DNA from: UBA1672 sp051967755 | GTDB lineage: Bacteria > Pseudomonadota > Alphaproteobacteria > Micavibrionales > Micavibrionaceae | Length of the DNA: 64,000 nucleotides | Direction of reading: 5' to 3' | NCBI GenBank assembly: GCA_051967755.1 | Contig: JBQDYD010000005.1 | Coordinates: 62,001-126,000, forward strand | Shown here: piece by piece, positions 52,682-61,867 of the stretch | How the letters are laid out: each line of letters starts with the position of its first letter | How positions within the stretch are numbered: position 1 is the stretch's first letter | Notes under the pieces: model-generated | What the model was told of the DNA's origin: nothing | Seen by the model: only the letters and a program-made list of their open reading frames with translations | Database searches by the model: none | Program-made: the position numbers and the translations under genes

Positions 52682-55600
52682 CTAGATCATGATGCTGCCG
52701 CTATTGATCATATCTTCTAATGTTTGGTTCGTATTATCAAACACAACGACATCAACAAAATTTGCTCCGTTATCCGCACCATCTACATCGATGCTTAAGG
52801 TCATCTCCGACCCTCCGCCGGTTATCGTAACAAAGTCGGCAATCGCATCTTCCATAGGATCATAAGCACTGAGGATATTAGAGATATCAATGCTATCACC
52901 CTCATCTGTTGTGAAGTCTTCGATTGTGTCAGATTGCGCGCCAATCGCGTTAAACAAGAACGTATCCGCACCTGCTTCGCCATATAGTGCATCGTCATTG
53001 CCATCCGCGGTTGATGCGATCACATCATCGCCCTGCGTTCCGTAAACAGTCTCTGTGCCTGTTGTATCTGTAATAGTCACATTTAAAACTGAGCGCAGCG
53101 CATAACCTGATAGGTCTAACGTAGCGTTTGCCGCCCCGTACAATGTGTTGTCCCCAGCGCCGAGATCTATGCTCTCAATACTGCTGACATTTACGAACCT
53201 AAAGCTGTCATCACCTGACGTACCGATAATTGCATCGTTACCGTTACCACCCGATATGAAATCACTGGCGGTGTTATTGCCGTTAATGACGAATGTGTCA
53301 TTCCCCTCACCGCCATTAAAAATGTCATTATATCCATCACTTTGAATGGAGAAAGTATCATCTGTCTGTGAACCGGTGATCGTTTCAACAGCGCCTGTAG
53401 AATCTGTAATCAAACTTACATTCAAAAATGTCGTGGCATCATATGATGAGAAATCTATCGTAATACCGGACGCGGCCTGCAATGTATTAGTACCATCCCC
53501 CAGGTCAATACTCTCAATACTTGAAAGAACCTCAAATGTCATATGATCATCACCCGATGATCCAATCAATCGATCATTACCTGTGCCTCCAATAATCTGA
53601 TCGCGGCCTGTTTGTGTTCCGCTAATGACAAAAGTATCATCACCCAGATCACCATCCAATATGTCAGTGGACGCATCGGCAGTAATGCGAATTGTATCAT
53701 TCCCTTGTGACCCTGTGATATTCTCACTGCCTATATCATCCTGTATCTCAGTGACATTTAAAAAATCACCCGCTGCAAATGATGAAAAATCAGCGCTATC
53801 ATCGCGATCAATGATAATCAAGTTAGTGCCCGCCCCCAGGTCGACATGCTCCATTTCAGTAAATTGCAGCAAGCGCACTGATTCATCACCACGCCCCCCG
53901 ATCAGGCTGTCTGTTCCATCTCCGCCATTTATAATATCTGCACCATCCTGAATGCCATCAATCGTGAAAATATCATCGCCCTCATGACCGTAAAAATTGT
54001 CTTTGCCTGTTCCCGTTTGCAGGACGATCGTATCATCCCCCATTGTGGCATGTAGGGTTTCATTGCTTGCGCCGTCTGTGATGTAATCAAAGTTCAGGAA
54101 GTCAACGCCATTTGTGAATGATGACAAATCAATCGTGCTACCTGCGTGTGCGCGGAAATAGTTAGTTCCTGCACCGCCATCAATGATTTCAACACCTCCC
54201 AGCGCCTTAAGCCCTAATACATCATCGCCGGCGCTTCCCATGATTGTATCTGTACCACCACCGCCGTAAATTGTGTCTGCTTCTTGCTTTGATCCTGCAA
54301 ATTCAAATGTATCATCACCGCCCTCACCATATAGGGTATCGGAACCGGCACTGATTTTAATAGTGTCCGCTGCTTGTGATCCATGAATTGTGTCGTTACC
54401 ACTGCGCCCGTCGATATAATCGATATTAAAAAGAAGAACATCAGAAAAATCGAGGTTATCATTCCTCTGGCTCCCATAGTCATCACCCAGAATACGGTTA
54501 AATCCTGCACCACCATCAATTTCTTCGATCCCCCTAAACCCTCGATAACCTGTACCATCAATTGCTATATCATCATCAGCTGCAGTACCAACAATTTTGT
54601 CGTAGCCCGATCCGCCAATATAACCATCGGGGTTGCTGAAATTTGCAGTACCAAACACATAAAAAGTATCATCCCCACCTTCACCACGAAGGAAATCAAT
54701 TCCTGCGGATGCGTAAATATGATCATCTGACTGTGAACCATAAATTTGATCATCGCCGCCTTGACCATCAATATGGTCAATACCGATCATCGTAGTAATG
54801 TTTCTAAGATTAATGGTGTTATTTGAACTGTTGCCTATAATGATATCCGTGCCACCATTACCGTCAAATGTCTCAAGCCCTGTGAAGCCTACCGCTGCGA
54901 AATTATACGTATCATCACCTGTTGTTCCGTAAATGGTATCATTCCCGTCACCCATGTTAATGGTATTAATACTGCTAATGCCTGCTAATGTGAAACTATC
55001 ATCCCCATCACTGCCGAAAATTCTGTCCGTACCCGCACCACCATCAACAGTGTTTTCACCTGTTAACGCCCCTTCAAATATAAAGTCATCATTACCATTT
55101 TCGCCTGCCATTATATTGTTACCGTTGGCTACAATGAAAATATCGCGCTGATCGCTGCCTGTGATATCATCATTACCATCAAGGCCAATGAATTTATGGG
55201 GCGTATTTGTTGCCGCGCTGGTTAAAACATCATCACCCGGTGTTCCTGTAACAACATTAAAAACGCGGATATTGAAGGTACCCGTATCTTGCAGTCCGCT
55301 ATCATCTTCTATTGTATAGGTAATGATGGGCTGCCCTGCATAAGATAGACTATCTACCGTAGAGGTATAAGTCCAAGTACCATCACCATTATCTGTAATG
55401 GTGCCTTCCGAAGGATCAATGCTCATACCCACAATACTTAAAGTATCATTTTCAGGGTCGGTATCATTAGACAAAAGATCACTTTCATTAATGATAATGG
55501 TGTTGCCTCCCTCATCCAACTCACCTTGGTTAGAATCATTCGTGGCAACTGGCGCGTCATTTAAACCACTAACCGTTACAGCAAGCGTTGCTGTATCTGT

Positions 55601-57814
55601 GCCGCCGTTACCATCAGAAATCGTATAGGTTACAGAGGTCGTTCGCGTTTCACCGTCATCCAAATCTTGGAACTCAGAACCCGGATCGAAAGTAAAATTT
55701 CCCTTTGTGTCAAAAACAAAGGTACCACCATTAGAGCCATCTAACCCCATCCCATCAGTTTGAAGCAATAATGTATCAGATGTATCAATATCGTAATCAG
55801 CGCCACTACCGTTATCGGCCAAAACATTCCCGCTTGTCGTGGTGTCCTCATCCGTTGCCGCGGCATCATCCAAGGCAACAGGGCCGTCATTTTGCCCGAC
55901 AATAGTCAAGGTAACGGTTGCCGTATCTCTACCGCCGTTACCATCAGTTATTGAGTATGCAAAACTATCCGTCGCGGTCTCACCGGCGGCTAAGCTCTCA
56001 AAGCCCGTCGCCGTATATGTTAATGTGTTTCCGCCAGCGTCAAAGACCAATGTCCCCGTTAAGCTCGTCGTATCCAGCAATGTAATATCCAATACATCTG
56101 ATGCATCAACATCCGTGTCATTAGATAATAGAGTGGCATGCAACGTGCCATCCGTTGCGCCCTCATTGATAGAAATCGCATCTGCAACGGCTGTCGGTGC
56201 ATCATTTACACCGGTAATCGTTAAGGTCACCGTTGTTGTATCAGTCCCGCCGTTACCATCAGAAATCGTATAGGTGAATGTGTCTGTGGTTGTCTCGCCA
56301 GCGGCTAAGCTCTCAAAACCCGTCGCCGTATATGTTAGTGTGTCTGCGCCTGCGTCAAAGACTAATGTTCCGGTCGTATCGGTATCATCAACAGACGTAA
56401 TATCGATTACATCTGATGTATCTATATCCGTGTCATTAGATAGCAGGTCTGCGTACAATGTAGCATCCGTTTCTCCCGCATCTAAAAACGCACTGTCTGC
56501 CACTGCGCGTGGGTCATCATTTTGCCCGACAATCGTCATAGTAACAGTTTGCGTATCAGTCCCGCCGTTACCATCAGAAATCGTGTAGGTGAATGTGTCT
56601 GTGGTTGTCTCGCCAACAGCAAGGCTCTCAAACCCTTTCGCTGTGTAGCTAAGCGTATCTGCGCCCGCATCAAAGGCCAATACCCCCGTAAGGCCGGTAT
56701 CATCAACAGACGTAATATCAATTACATCTGATGTATCAACATCATCGTCATTAGATAATAAAGTGGCATGCAACGTACCATTTATAGCACCTTCATTGAC
56801 TGAGATCGCATCTGCAACCGCTGTTGGATTATCATTGATACCGGTAATGGTCATTGTAACTGTTGCAGAACCTTCAGCACCACGCCCGTCATCAACTGTA
56901 TAGGTAAATGTATCTGTAGCTGTTTGTCCTGTTGCGAGATAATCAAATGCCGTCCCTGTGGAATAAAGAAGGCTATTCCCACCAACATTCAACACAACAG
57001 TTCCGTTTGTTGAGGATGTATCAACAGACGCAATACTAAGCTCTTCATTATCCAAATCATTGGATAAGATATCATCCCATAACTCGGCTGCTGCGGCGTT
57101 TTCAACGTGGGCAAATGCATCATCGAAAACCAGCGGGTCAACATTAGGCGGCAATGTATCTTCAACGGGGTTGATTTGCTCTGAATTCGCCTTATCTGTA
57201 ACGGTTTGTCCGTGACTGTGCTCTTGAACTAATACATCTTCAATGGCGCCATCACTAGAGACAACATCACCCTGCATAGCGTCATCCCACTCAACCGTAG
57301 GCCTGTCAATCAAACGGAATTCCGGATCTACTTCTGCATTACTTTGATTACGCTGTGCGTTTGTAACAGTATTTTGATTTTGATCTTGAGCAGGACTTGT
57401 CGCACTTTCATTACTGTTTTCTGAATTCGCTGTATCACCGCTATTCTGGCTGTCTGCAAATCCCTCGATAATTTCCTCAACGAAACTTAAATCTTGCTCA
57501 TGCTCTTGAATAGGCTGATCGATATTAACTTTTGTATCTGCGTCTGCTGTATCAATATATTGTTGATTTTCTTCTTCATCTTGGTACTGCGCACCGATCA
57601 CGGAATCCAAGGAACCATCGTCCAAGGATAATTTGCCAATAAGAATGTCTTTAATATGCTCTACGGATTCTTTTTTGCCGTAAAACTGAATATGGCCGTT
57701 TTGCAGAAATTCTACTTCGACACCAAATTTATCCGCAAACTCACGTATAGCGGATATATCTTCTTTCGAAGAATAATTATATTCCTTTGTATAGTAAAAG
57801 TAATAATTATTCAT
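52682..57814 (-). CDS. Giant RTX/cadherin-like type I secreted adhesin 2
   Basis: 1710 residues. Order: a compact N-terminal alpha/beta module of about 70 residues (YYFYYTKEYNYSS to KDILIGKL), an acidic linker (71-230), about six cadherin/VCBS-like domains (about 232-860), a long beta-roll region of about six RTX super-repeats (about 960-1620), and a type I secretion C-terminus. Repeated DxDxDxxD and GGxGxD motifs indicate many calcium sites. The C-terminal region resembles adhesin 1 (DISxLLxxYDP, ends I-M). ATG 57814 has no ribosome binding site; a leader reading with one overlaps it. GTG 57835 is a weaker alternative. Confidence 0.88.
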   Translation of the reverse strand: MNNYYFYYTKEYNYSSKEDISAIREFADKFGVEVEFLQNGHIQFYGKKESVEHIKDILIGKLSLDDGSLDSVIGAQYQDEEENQQYIDTADADTKVNIDQPIQEHEQDLSFVEEIIEGFADSQNSGDTANSENSNESATSPAQDQNQNTVTNAQRNQSNAEVDPEFRLIDRPTVEWDDAMQGDVVSSDGAIEDVLVQEHSHGQTVTDKANSEQINPVEDTLPPNVDPLVFDDAFAHVENAAAAELWDDILSNDLDNEELSIASVDTSSTNGTVVLNVGGNSLLYSTGTAFDYLATGQTATDTFTYTVDDGRGAEGSATVTMTITGINDNPTAVADAISVNEGAINGTLHATLLSNDDDVDTSDVIDITSVDDTGLTGVLAFDAGADTLSYTAKGFESLAVGETTTDTFTYTISDGNGGTDTQTVTMTIVGQNDDPRAVADSAFLDAGETDATLYADLLSNDTDIDTSDVIDITSVDDTDTTGTLVFDAGADTLTYTATGFESLAAGETTTDTFTYTISDGNGGTDTTTVTLTITGVNDAPTAVADAISINEGATDGTLHATLLSNDTDVDASDVLDITLLDTTSLTGTLVFDAGGNTLTYTATGFESLAAGETATDSFAYSITDGNGGRDTATVTLTIVGQNDGPVALDDAAATDEDTTTSGNVLADNGSGADYDIDTSDTLLLQTDGMGLDGSNGGTFVFDTKGNFTFDPGSEFQDLDDGETRTTSVTYTISDGNGGTDTATLAVTVSGLNDAPVATNDSNQGELDEGGNTIIINESDLLSNDTDPENDTLSIVGMSIDPSEGTITDNGDGTWTYTSTVDSLSYAGQPIITYTIEDDSGLQDTGTFNIRVFNVVTGTPGDDVLTSAATNTPHKFIGLDGNDDITGSDQRDIFIVANGNNIMAGENGNDDFIFEGALTGENTVDGGAGTDRIFGSDGDDSFTLAGISSINTINMGDGNDTIYGTTGDDTYNFAAVGFTGLETFDGNGGTDIIIGNSSNNTINLRNITTMIGIDHIDGQGGDDQIYGSQSDDHIYASAGIDFLRGEGGDDTFYVFGTANFSNPDGYIGGSGYDKIVGTAADDDIAIDGTGYRGFRGIEEIDGGAGFNRILGDDYGSQRNDNLDFSDVLLFNIDYIDGRSGNDTIHGSQAADTIKISAGSDTLYGEGGDDTFEFAGSKQEADTIYGGGGTDTIMGSAGDDVLGLKALGGVEIIDGGAGTNYFRAHAGSTIDLSSFTNGVDFLNFDYITDGASNETLHATMGDDTIVLQTGTGKDNFYGHEGDDIFTIDGIQDGADIINGGDGTDSLIGGRGDESVRLLQFTEMEHVDLGAGTNLIIIDRDDSADFSSFAAGDFLNVTEIQDDIGSENITGSQGNDTIRITADASTDILDGDLGDDTFVISGTQTGRDQIIGGTGNDRLIGSSGDDHMTFEVLSSIESIDLGDGTNTLQAASGITIDFSSYDATTFLNVSLITDSTGAVETITGSQTDDTFSIQSDGYNDIFNGGEGNDTFVINGNNTASDFISGGNGNDAIIGTSGDDSFRFVNVSSIESIDLGAGDNTLYGAANATLDLSGYALRSVLNVTITDTTGTETVYGTQGDDVIASTADGNDDALYGEAGADTFLFNAIGAQSDTIEDFTTDEGDSIDISNILSAYDPMEDAIADFVTITGGGSEMTLSIDVDGADNGANFVDVVVFDNTNQTLEDMINSGSIMI
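52955..54930 (-). repeat. About six RTX super-repeats of about 112 residues in adhesin 2
   Basis: Residues about 960-1620 of the adhesin repeat a layout: GDDxxxF..., a segment with IDLGxGxN, a DFSxxxxxxFLNVxxI strand, a GSQxDDTI half, then DxxxGxxGDDTFxI and GGxGxDxxIG. The copies at the C-terminal side are the most similar. Each is four to five shorter turns long, so it is a super-repeat and not simple nonapeptides. Confidence 0.7.
55865..56809 (-). repeat. Three tandem 315-bp repeats in adhesin 2
   Basis: Three copies of a 105-residue cadherin/VCBS unit in tandem, with stretches of identical DNA recurring exactly 315 bases apart (for example at 56252 and 56567). A fourth and fifth more diverged unit flank them. 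Such repeats favour slipped recombination and change of length. Confidence 0.8.
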
Positions 57815-57872
57815 ACAACACACAACTTTCGGCACATAAAATGGGCACTAAACTACTCCTATCATTATTATA
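57807..57872 (-). promoter_or_regulatory. Promoter and leader of adhesin 2 with a short leader ORF
   Basis: On the minus strand TATAAT lies at 57867-57872. AGGAG (57856-57860) is followed after 7 bases by a GTG (57846-57848) that opens a 13-codon reading ending at TAA 57807-57809, just past the adhesin ATG (57812-57814). This arrangement could couple translation of the adhesin to the leader. No -35 is clear. Confidence 0.35.
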
Positions 57873-58091
57873 TTAGACAAAAGCAATTAAAATTTTATGA
57901 ATAATTTATCTAACCTTAAGTATGGTGTGACTGTGGTTTTGTGCGGCTTTCAGGAGATCGGAATTCCAATCAAAATTCACCACATCTAAGTATAACCTCG
58001 ATATTACTTGAATATTTTTATTACTATAGTGTGTTTTTTATACTAGCATTACACCCACAGATTTAAGAATTCACAGAAAGGCTTTGATATT

Positions 58092-59528
58092 GTGTCAATA
58101 CAACCCAACTTAGCGACCAGTTCTTCCGCCCCTAAAGCATTGGTTATCGGCAGCTCAGGCAATATAGGCCGTGCCGCAACACAATACCTGATGGATAGCG
58201 GCATAGATGTCGTCGCTGCTGATTACAACGATGAAGCCAATAAAAATGCATTATCCTCTGTAAATAAAAAACAGGGTGAAATAACCTTTGCGCAAATTGA
58301 TGCCACTAATATCAGTTCTATAACCGACACGATAAAACAGCATAACCCGGACATTGTCATCTCTACCCTGCCACCGGGACAACTGTCTTATAATGCGGCT
58401 TTTGCAAGCGCCCATGAACGCACGACTTACGTAAGCTCTAACTTTCTGACCGAGAGCGCCGAGGCAGACCTTAATACCTTAACCAGCCAACAAACAGACG
58501 GCGAACACACATCCTTTGATGAATATGTCACAGCGCAAGGCGTTGTATCTGAATGGGGTAAAGGTTTGGATCCGGGCTTAGATTTCTGGCTGTTTGAAAG
58601 TGCTATCGAGGACTTTAAAGATGGTGAGATATATAAACTAACATCTACAGGCGCCGGAATATCTGAAGACCCTAAAGATATGTATATATATACGTGGGCC
58701 GGGATTACAAACGGCATGGGTCATCGACCCGCCTCCATTATAAGGGACGGCGAACAAATCAACATTGATGGTCGTGAAAAGTTTTCTGATGAAAATCGTC
58801 AGGATATCGGTCATCTGACGCTTCATGATGGCACGCACATAGAAACCTATGCCAATGATGACGGAATCTTCAAACTGCTGGAACATGCGGAAAACCTTGG
58901 CATTGACCTTGATCATATAGAGGTAGCCGCGACCCTAACAGGCAGGCATCAGGGGCATTGTGAAACATGGGATCCTCTGGTACGGCAATTAGACATACTT
59001 AACAACGATGACACATATGCGGTTGATGCAACTTTTGCTGATGTGCTGGAAAGCCGCCTTGCAAAAACTGACACATCGCCTGTAAAACTGGCCGTTGATA
59101 GCGAAGTATTTCGCTCTATCCCTTTAAAGTCAGGTAAAGATAACCCAACTGCAAAAGATATTGTCGAAGACCACCTGTCAAAAGTCTATGCACGAGAAGA
59201 CGGCAAGCGCGATCGATCAGTCATTCATATTGAGGTTGAGGGGCGCACAGCATTGGGTGAGTACAAGGAAAAAAGTCTGGAAATTAACTCATATGGCTCA
59301 CCGCATTTAGACGGGTTTACCTCCATGCAAAAAACAGTTGCAGGTACATTGGTTGAATCCGCAAGGCAACTCATACAAATATCACCAGAAGCAGGTCTTC
59401 AGAGTACGCGTTCCGCTAATGTTGGTCCTGATATTATTTTTGAAAATATGCTAAAGAAGGATTTAATCACATTGAGCGAACAAAATTCTTCGCAGCAACC
59501 GGATTTTCATCAAAGAGCAGAGCCGTAG
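58092..59528 (+). CDS. Saccharopine dehydrogenase-like NAD(P)-dependent protein
   Basis: 478 residues. An N-terminal Rossmann fold with ALVIGSSGNIGRAATQYL, then DIVISTLPPGQLSYNAAFA, a saccharopine dehydrogenase/reductase pattern; GKGLDPGLDFWLFESAI follows. GTG 58092 is the start: no ATG precedes the nucleotide-binding loop, and AAAGG lies about 10 bases upstream. The substrate cannot be told; lysine metabolism or related amino acid chemistry is possible. No operon partner. Confidence 0.75.
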   Translation: MSIQPNLATSSSAPKALVIGSSGNIGRAATQYLMDSGIDVVAADYNDEANKNALSSVNKKQGEITFAQIDATNISSITDTIKQHNPDIVISTLPPGQLSYNAAFASAHERTTYVSSNFLTESAEADLNTLTSQQTDGEHTSFDEYVTAQGVVSEWGKGLDPGLDFWLFESAIEDFKDGEIYKLTSTGAGISEDPKDMYIYTWAGITNGMGHRPASIIRDGEQINIDGREKFSDENRQDIGHLTLHDGTHIETYANDDGIFKLLEHAENLGIDLDHIEVAATLTGRHQGHCETWDPLVRQLDILNNDDTYAVDATFADVLESRLAKTDTSPVKLAVDSEVFRSIPLKSGKDNPTAKDIVEDHLSKVYAREDGKRDRSVIHIEVEGRTALGEYKEKSLEINSYGSPHLDGFTSMQKTVAGTLVESARQLIQISPEAGLQSTRSANVGPDIIFENMLKKDLITLSEQNSSQQPDFHQRAEP

Positions 59529-59541
59529 ACTTAGCTCTTAC

Positions 59542-59573
59542 AAAAAAACACAGCCCCAAATATAGGGACTGTG
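59542..59573 (-). terminator. Intrinsic terminator of the yceI gene
   Basis: On the minus strand CACAGTCCC (59565-59573) pairs with GGGGCTGTG (59549-59557, one G-U pair) and is followed by seven T. It ends yceI transcription 14 bases after its stop. Confidence 0.85.
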
Positions 59574-59586
59574 ATTGACTTTATGA

Positions 59587-60180
59587 TTACAAATTCGCTT
59601 CGCTCTCAATTTCGATTTTAATTTCATCACCTAAATTTGGTAGATAAGTGGTAATCCCAAAATCAGAACGCTTAATCATCGTACTCGCGGTAAAGCCTGC
59701 CGTCTGCTTCTTGAACATATTCTCAGCAAGTTTATTTAACTGAACATCCAAAACCACAGGCTTTGTTACTCCGTGCAATGTTAAATCGCCATGTACCTTT
59801 GCTTCCTTATCCGAAACCAATTCAACTTTATTACTTACAAATGTGGCGGTCGGGTATTTTTCAACATTAAAGAAGTCTTCTTTTTTTAGATGAGCATCTA
59901 AATCAGGCACACCTGTGTTAATCTTATCTATAGGGATTGTTACCTCGACAGAGCTGTTTTCAGGATTTTCCTCATCCAATGTGATCGCGCCCTCAACATT
60001 CATAAATTTCCCTGTTGGCGTAGAGAAACCAAAATGATTGATGTGCCATGTTACAGCGGTATGCGAGGCATCAATTGTGTATTTTTGTGGAGCAGCATTA
60101 GCCACAGATGCAGTCATAAAACCGGCAGTCATGATGGTCGCTAAAGCCGTTGCTTTAAGTGTGTGACGTGAAAATCTCAT
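59587..60180 (-). CDS. YceI-family periplasmic protein
   Basis: 197 residues with a signal peptide (cleavage likely after ANA, residue 29) and the YceI lipocalin-like fold: YTIDASHTAVTWHINHFGFS, GKFMNVEGAI and TLHGVTKPVVLDV. The family binds isoprenoid-type ligands such as polyprenyl quinone. TAGGAA lies before the ATG. Divergent from a LysR regulator. Confidence 0.93.
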   Translation of the reverse strand: MRFSRHTLKATALATIMTAGFMTASVANAAPQKYTIDASHTAVTWHINHFGFSTPTGKFMNVEGAITLDEENPENSSVEVTIPIDKINTGVPDLDAHLKKEDFFNVEKYPTATFVSNKVELVSDKEAKVHGDLTLHGVTKPVVLDVQLNKLAENMFKKQTAGFTASTMIKRSDFGITTYLPNLGDEIKIEIESEANL

Positions 60181-60240
60181 ATTTAAGTTCCTATTTTAAT
60201 TCTTGTAATGTTTTATCTTATATTCTTAATTATTAATTGA

Positions 60241-60254
60241 TAATATAGATATTA
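60241..60254. promoter_or_regulatory. Palindrome in the yceI/lysR divergent gap
   Basis: TAATAT-AG-ATATTA is a perfect 14-base inverted repeat in the 117-base gap between the divergent yceI and lysR genes, 43 bases before the lysR start and 60 before the yceI start. LysR regulators bind such T-N-A inverted repeats. Candidate operator by position. Confidence 0.35.
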
Positions 60255-60297
60255 GTTAAATAACTTATTCCTGTAAGTTGATAATTTGAGGCGCATA

Positions 60298-61197
60298 ATG
60301 GATTACCTGTCACGCATAAAAATATTCGTAGAAGTCGCAAAACAAGAAAGCTTTACGGGAGCGGCGAAGGGGCTGAATATTACAAGCTCTGCGGTTTCGA
60401 AACATGTGCAAAACCTTGAAAATGAGCTTCAAACGAAGCTATTTAACCGCACAACACGCTCTGTATCCCTAACAGAAGAAGGAAATATCTTATTCAAACG
60501 CGCGCTTTTCGCCATTGAGGGCCTGGATGAGGCGCGAGAAGAAATTGAAAGCAGGAAATCAACGCCAAAAGGCCAAATTAAGGTCAGTATTCCCCTATCA
60601 CTCGGGTTACATTACCTCAAGGAGCCGATAGCAAAATTTGCTAAGATGTATCCTGAAATTTATTTAAATGTGCAGTTTGATGATAGAAAGGTCAATTTAT
60701 TCGAAGAGGAATATGATATTGTCCTGCGTATCGGGGCATTGAAAGATTCCTCTCTGATAGCAAAAAAGCTTGCCCCAATACCTATTCGTTTATTTTCCAG
60801 CCCGGCCTACCTGACACAAACAACAGCCATTAAAAAGCCGGATGACCTGAAGGCACATAATGTTTTTGAATACACCAAGATTGAAACCCCACACATGTGG
60901 CAATACAGAGCGCCGGATAACACCACCGGTCAAGTTTCATTAAAGAGCAATCTAAATTGCGATTCAGTTGAGATGATGAAAGCAGCCGCACTGGAGGGGA
61001 TCGGCATATTTCTATCACCGGAAATATTTGTAAAAAATGAACTTGAAAAAAGCGACCTGGTAACGGTTCTGGAGCAATATACAACAATCCCTGAACGAAA
61101 CTTATACGTATTATTTCCGCCCAATAGATATATTCCTAACAGAATTAGGCTATTTATTGATCATATTAAGACATATTGTGATGCCGCGCTTATCTAA
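60298..61197 (+). CDS. LysR-family transcriptional regulator
   Basis: 299 residues. N-terminal winged HTH (about 1-60: IFVEVAKQESFTGAAKGLNITSS and LFNRTTRSVSLTEEG) and a LysR substrate-binding domain (about 90-295). ATG 60298 follows GAGGCGCATA and is preferred to the in-frame TTG at 60286. Its neighbour, the divergent yceI, is the likely target, as LysR proteins often control the gene across the divergent promoter. Confidence 0.92.
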   Translation: MDYLSRIKIFVEVAKQESFTGAAKGLNITSSAVSKHVQNLENELQTKLFNRTTRSVSLTEEGNILFKRALFAIEGLDEAREEIESRKSTPKGQIKVSIPLSLGLHYLKEPIAKFAKMYPEIYLNVQFDDRKVNLFEEEYDIVLRIGALKDSSLIAKKLAPIPIRLFSSPAYLTQTTAIKKPDDLKAHNVFEYTKIETPHMWQYRAPDNTTGQVSLKSNLNCDSVEMMKAAALEGIGIFLSPEIFVKNELEKSDLVTVLEQYTTIPERNLYVLFPPNRYIPNRIRLFIDHIKTYCDAALI

Positions 61198-61228
61198 TGT
61201 CATTGCGCACACGCTTTGATAGGCATAG

Positions 61229-61846
61229 CTAACCATTATTCTTCGCGATATTCAAAATATCAAATATTCCGCTCGTCATATCGATTTTTAGCGTAGAGAG
61301 TGAATTATTAATACGTGCCATTATTAAGCAGCCCACCACGAAGCTATGAATTTTACCGGCCATATCCTCAACATCAATATTATCGGGTATTTCTCCCGTC
61401 GCTATCAGATCCCTGAGGGCAGATTGATGATACATTTCATAGCGCTTTAAGATATCTCTTATTGCATCACGCATTTCTTGATCTTGCCCTGCTATTTCAA
61501 CACCAATGGTAACGGGCAAAACACCACAAACACATCCGCAATCATCGGACATTGTTTTTTGAATATCGTACACGGCCTGTGCGAAGAAAACATATCGTGC
61601 CTGCGGCGGAATTGATGCAGAGAAAATTTTATCCATTAAGGGCCTGAATTCCTCATAATGATCTTCCAAAGCTTCAATACCCAAATCAGATTTAGAAGAA
61701 AAATAGTGATAGAAGCTACCTTTTTGGACATCTGCGTGCTTACAGATCATATCGACACTAACCTGATGATAGCTATTCTGCCACATAAGAAGTTTCGCAG
61801 AATTAATAAGCCTTTCTTTCGATGTCACTGTTTGTTTTTTGCCCAT
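61229..61846 (-). CDS. TetR-family regulator with a CGCVC cluster
   Basis: 205 residues. HTH at about 10-55 (SAKLLMWQNSYHQVSVDMI and GSFYHYFSSKSDL) and a helical ligand domain. Cys103, Cys105 and Cys107 lie in a dense cluster (DCGCVCG) where relatives mostly have one cysteine, which may give thiol or metal sensing. It sits 21 bases downstream of the outer membrane factor gene, so it probably controls this RND efflux operon. Confidence 0.9.
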   Translation of the reverse strand: MGKKQTVTSKERLINSAKLLMWQNSYHQVSVDMICKHADVQKGSFYHYFSSKSDLGIEALEDHYEEFRPLMDKIFSASIPPQARYVFFAQAVYDIQKTMSDDCGCVCGVLPVTIGVEIAGQDQEMRDAIRDILKRYEMYHQSALRDLIATGEIPDNIDVEDMAGKIHSFVVGCLIMARINNSLSTLKIDMTSGIFDILNIAKNNG

Positions 61847-61867
61847 CACAAAGCTTTCTCTAATAAA

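Noticed and set aside
55839..56588. Two plus-strand open frames resembling each other
   Set aside because: They are the antisense of the tandem repeats of adhesin 2; their similarity follows from the repeat.
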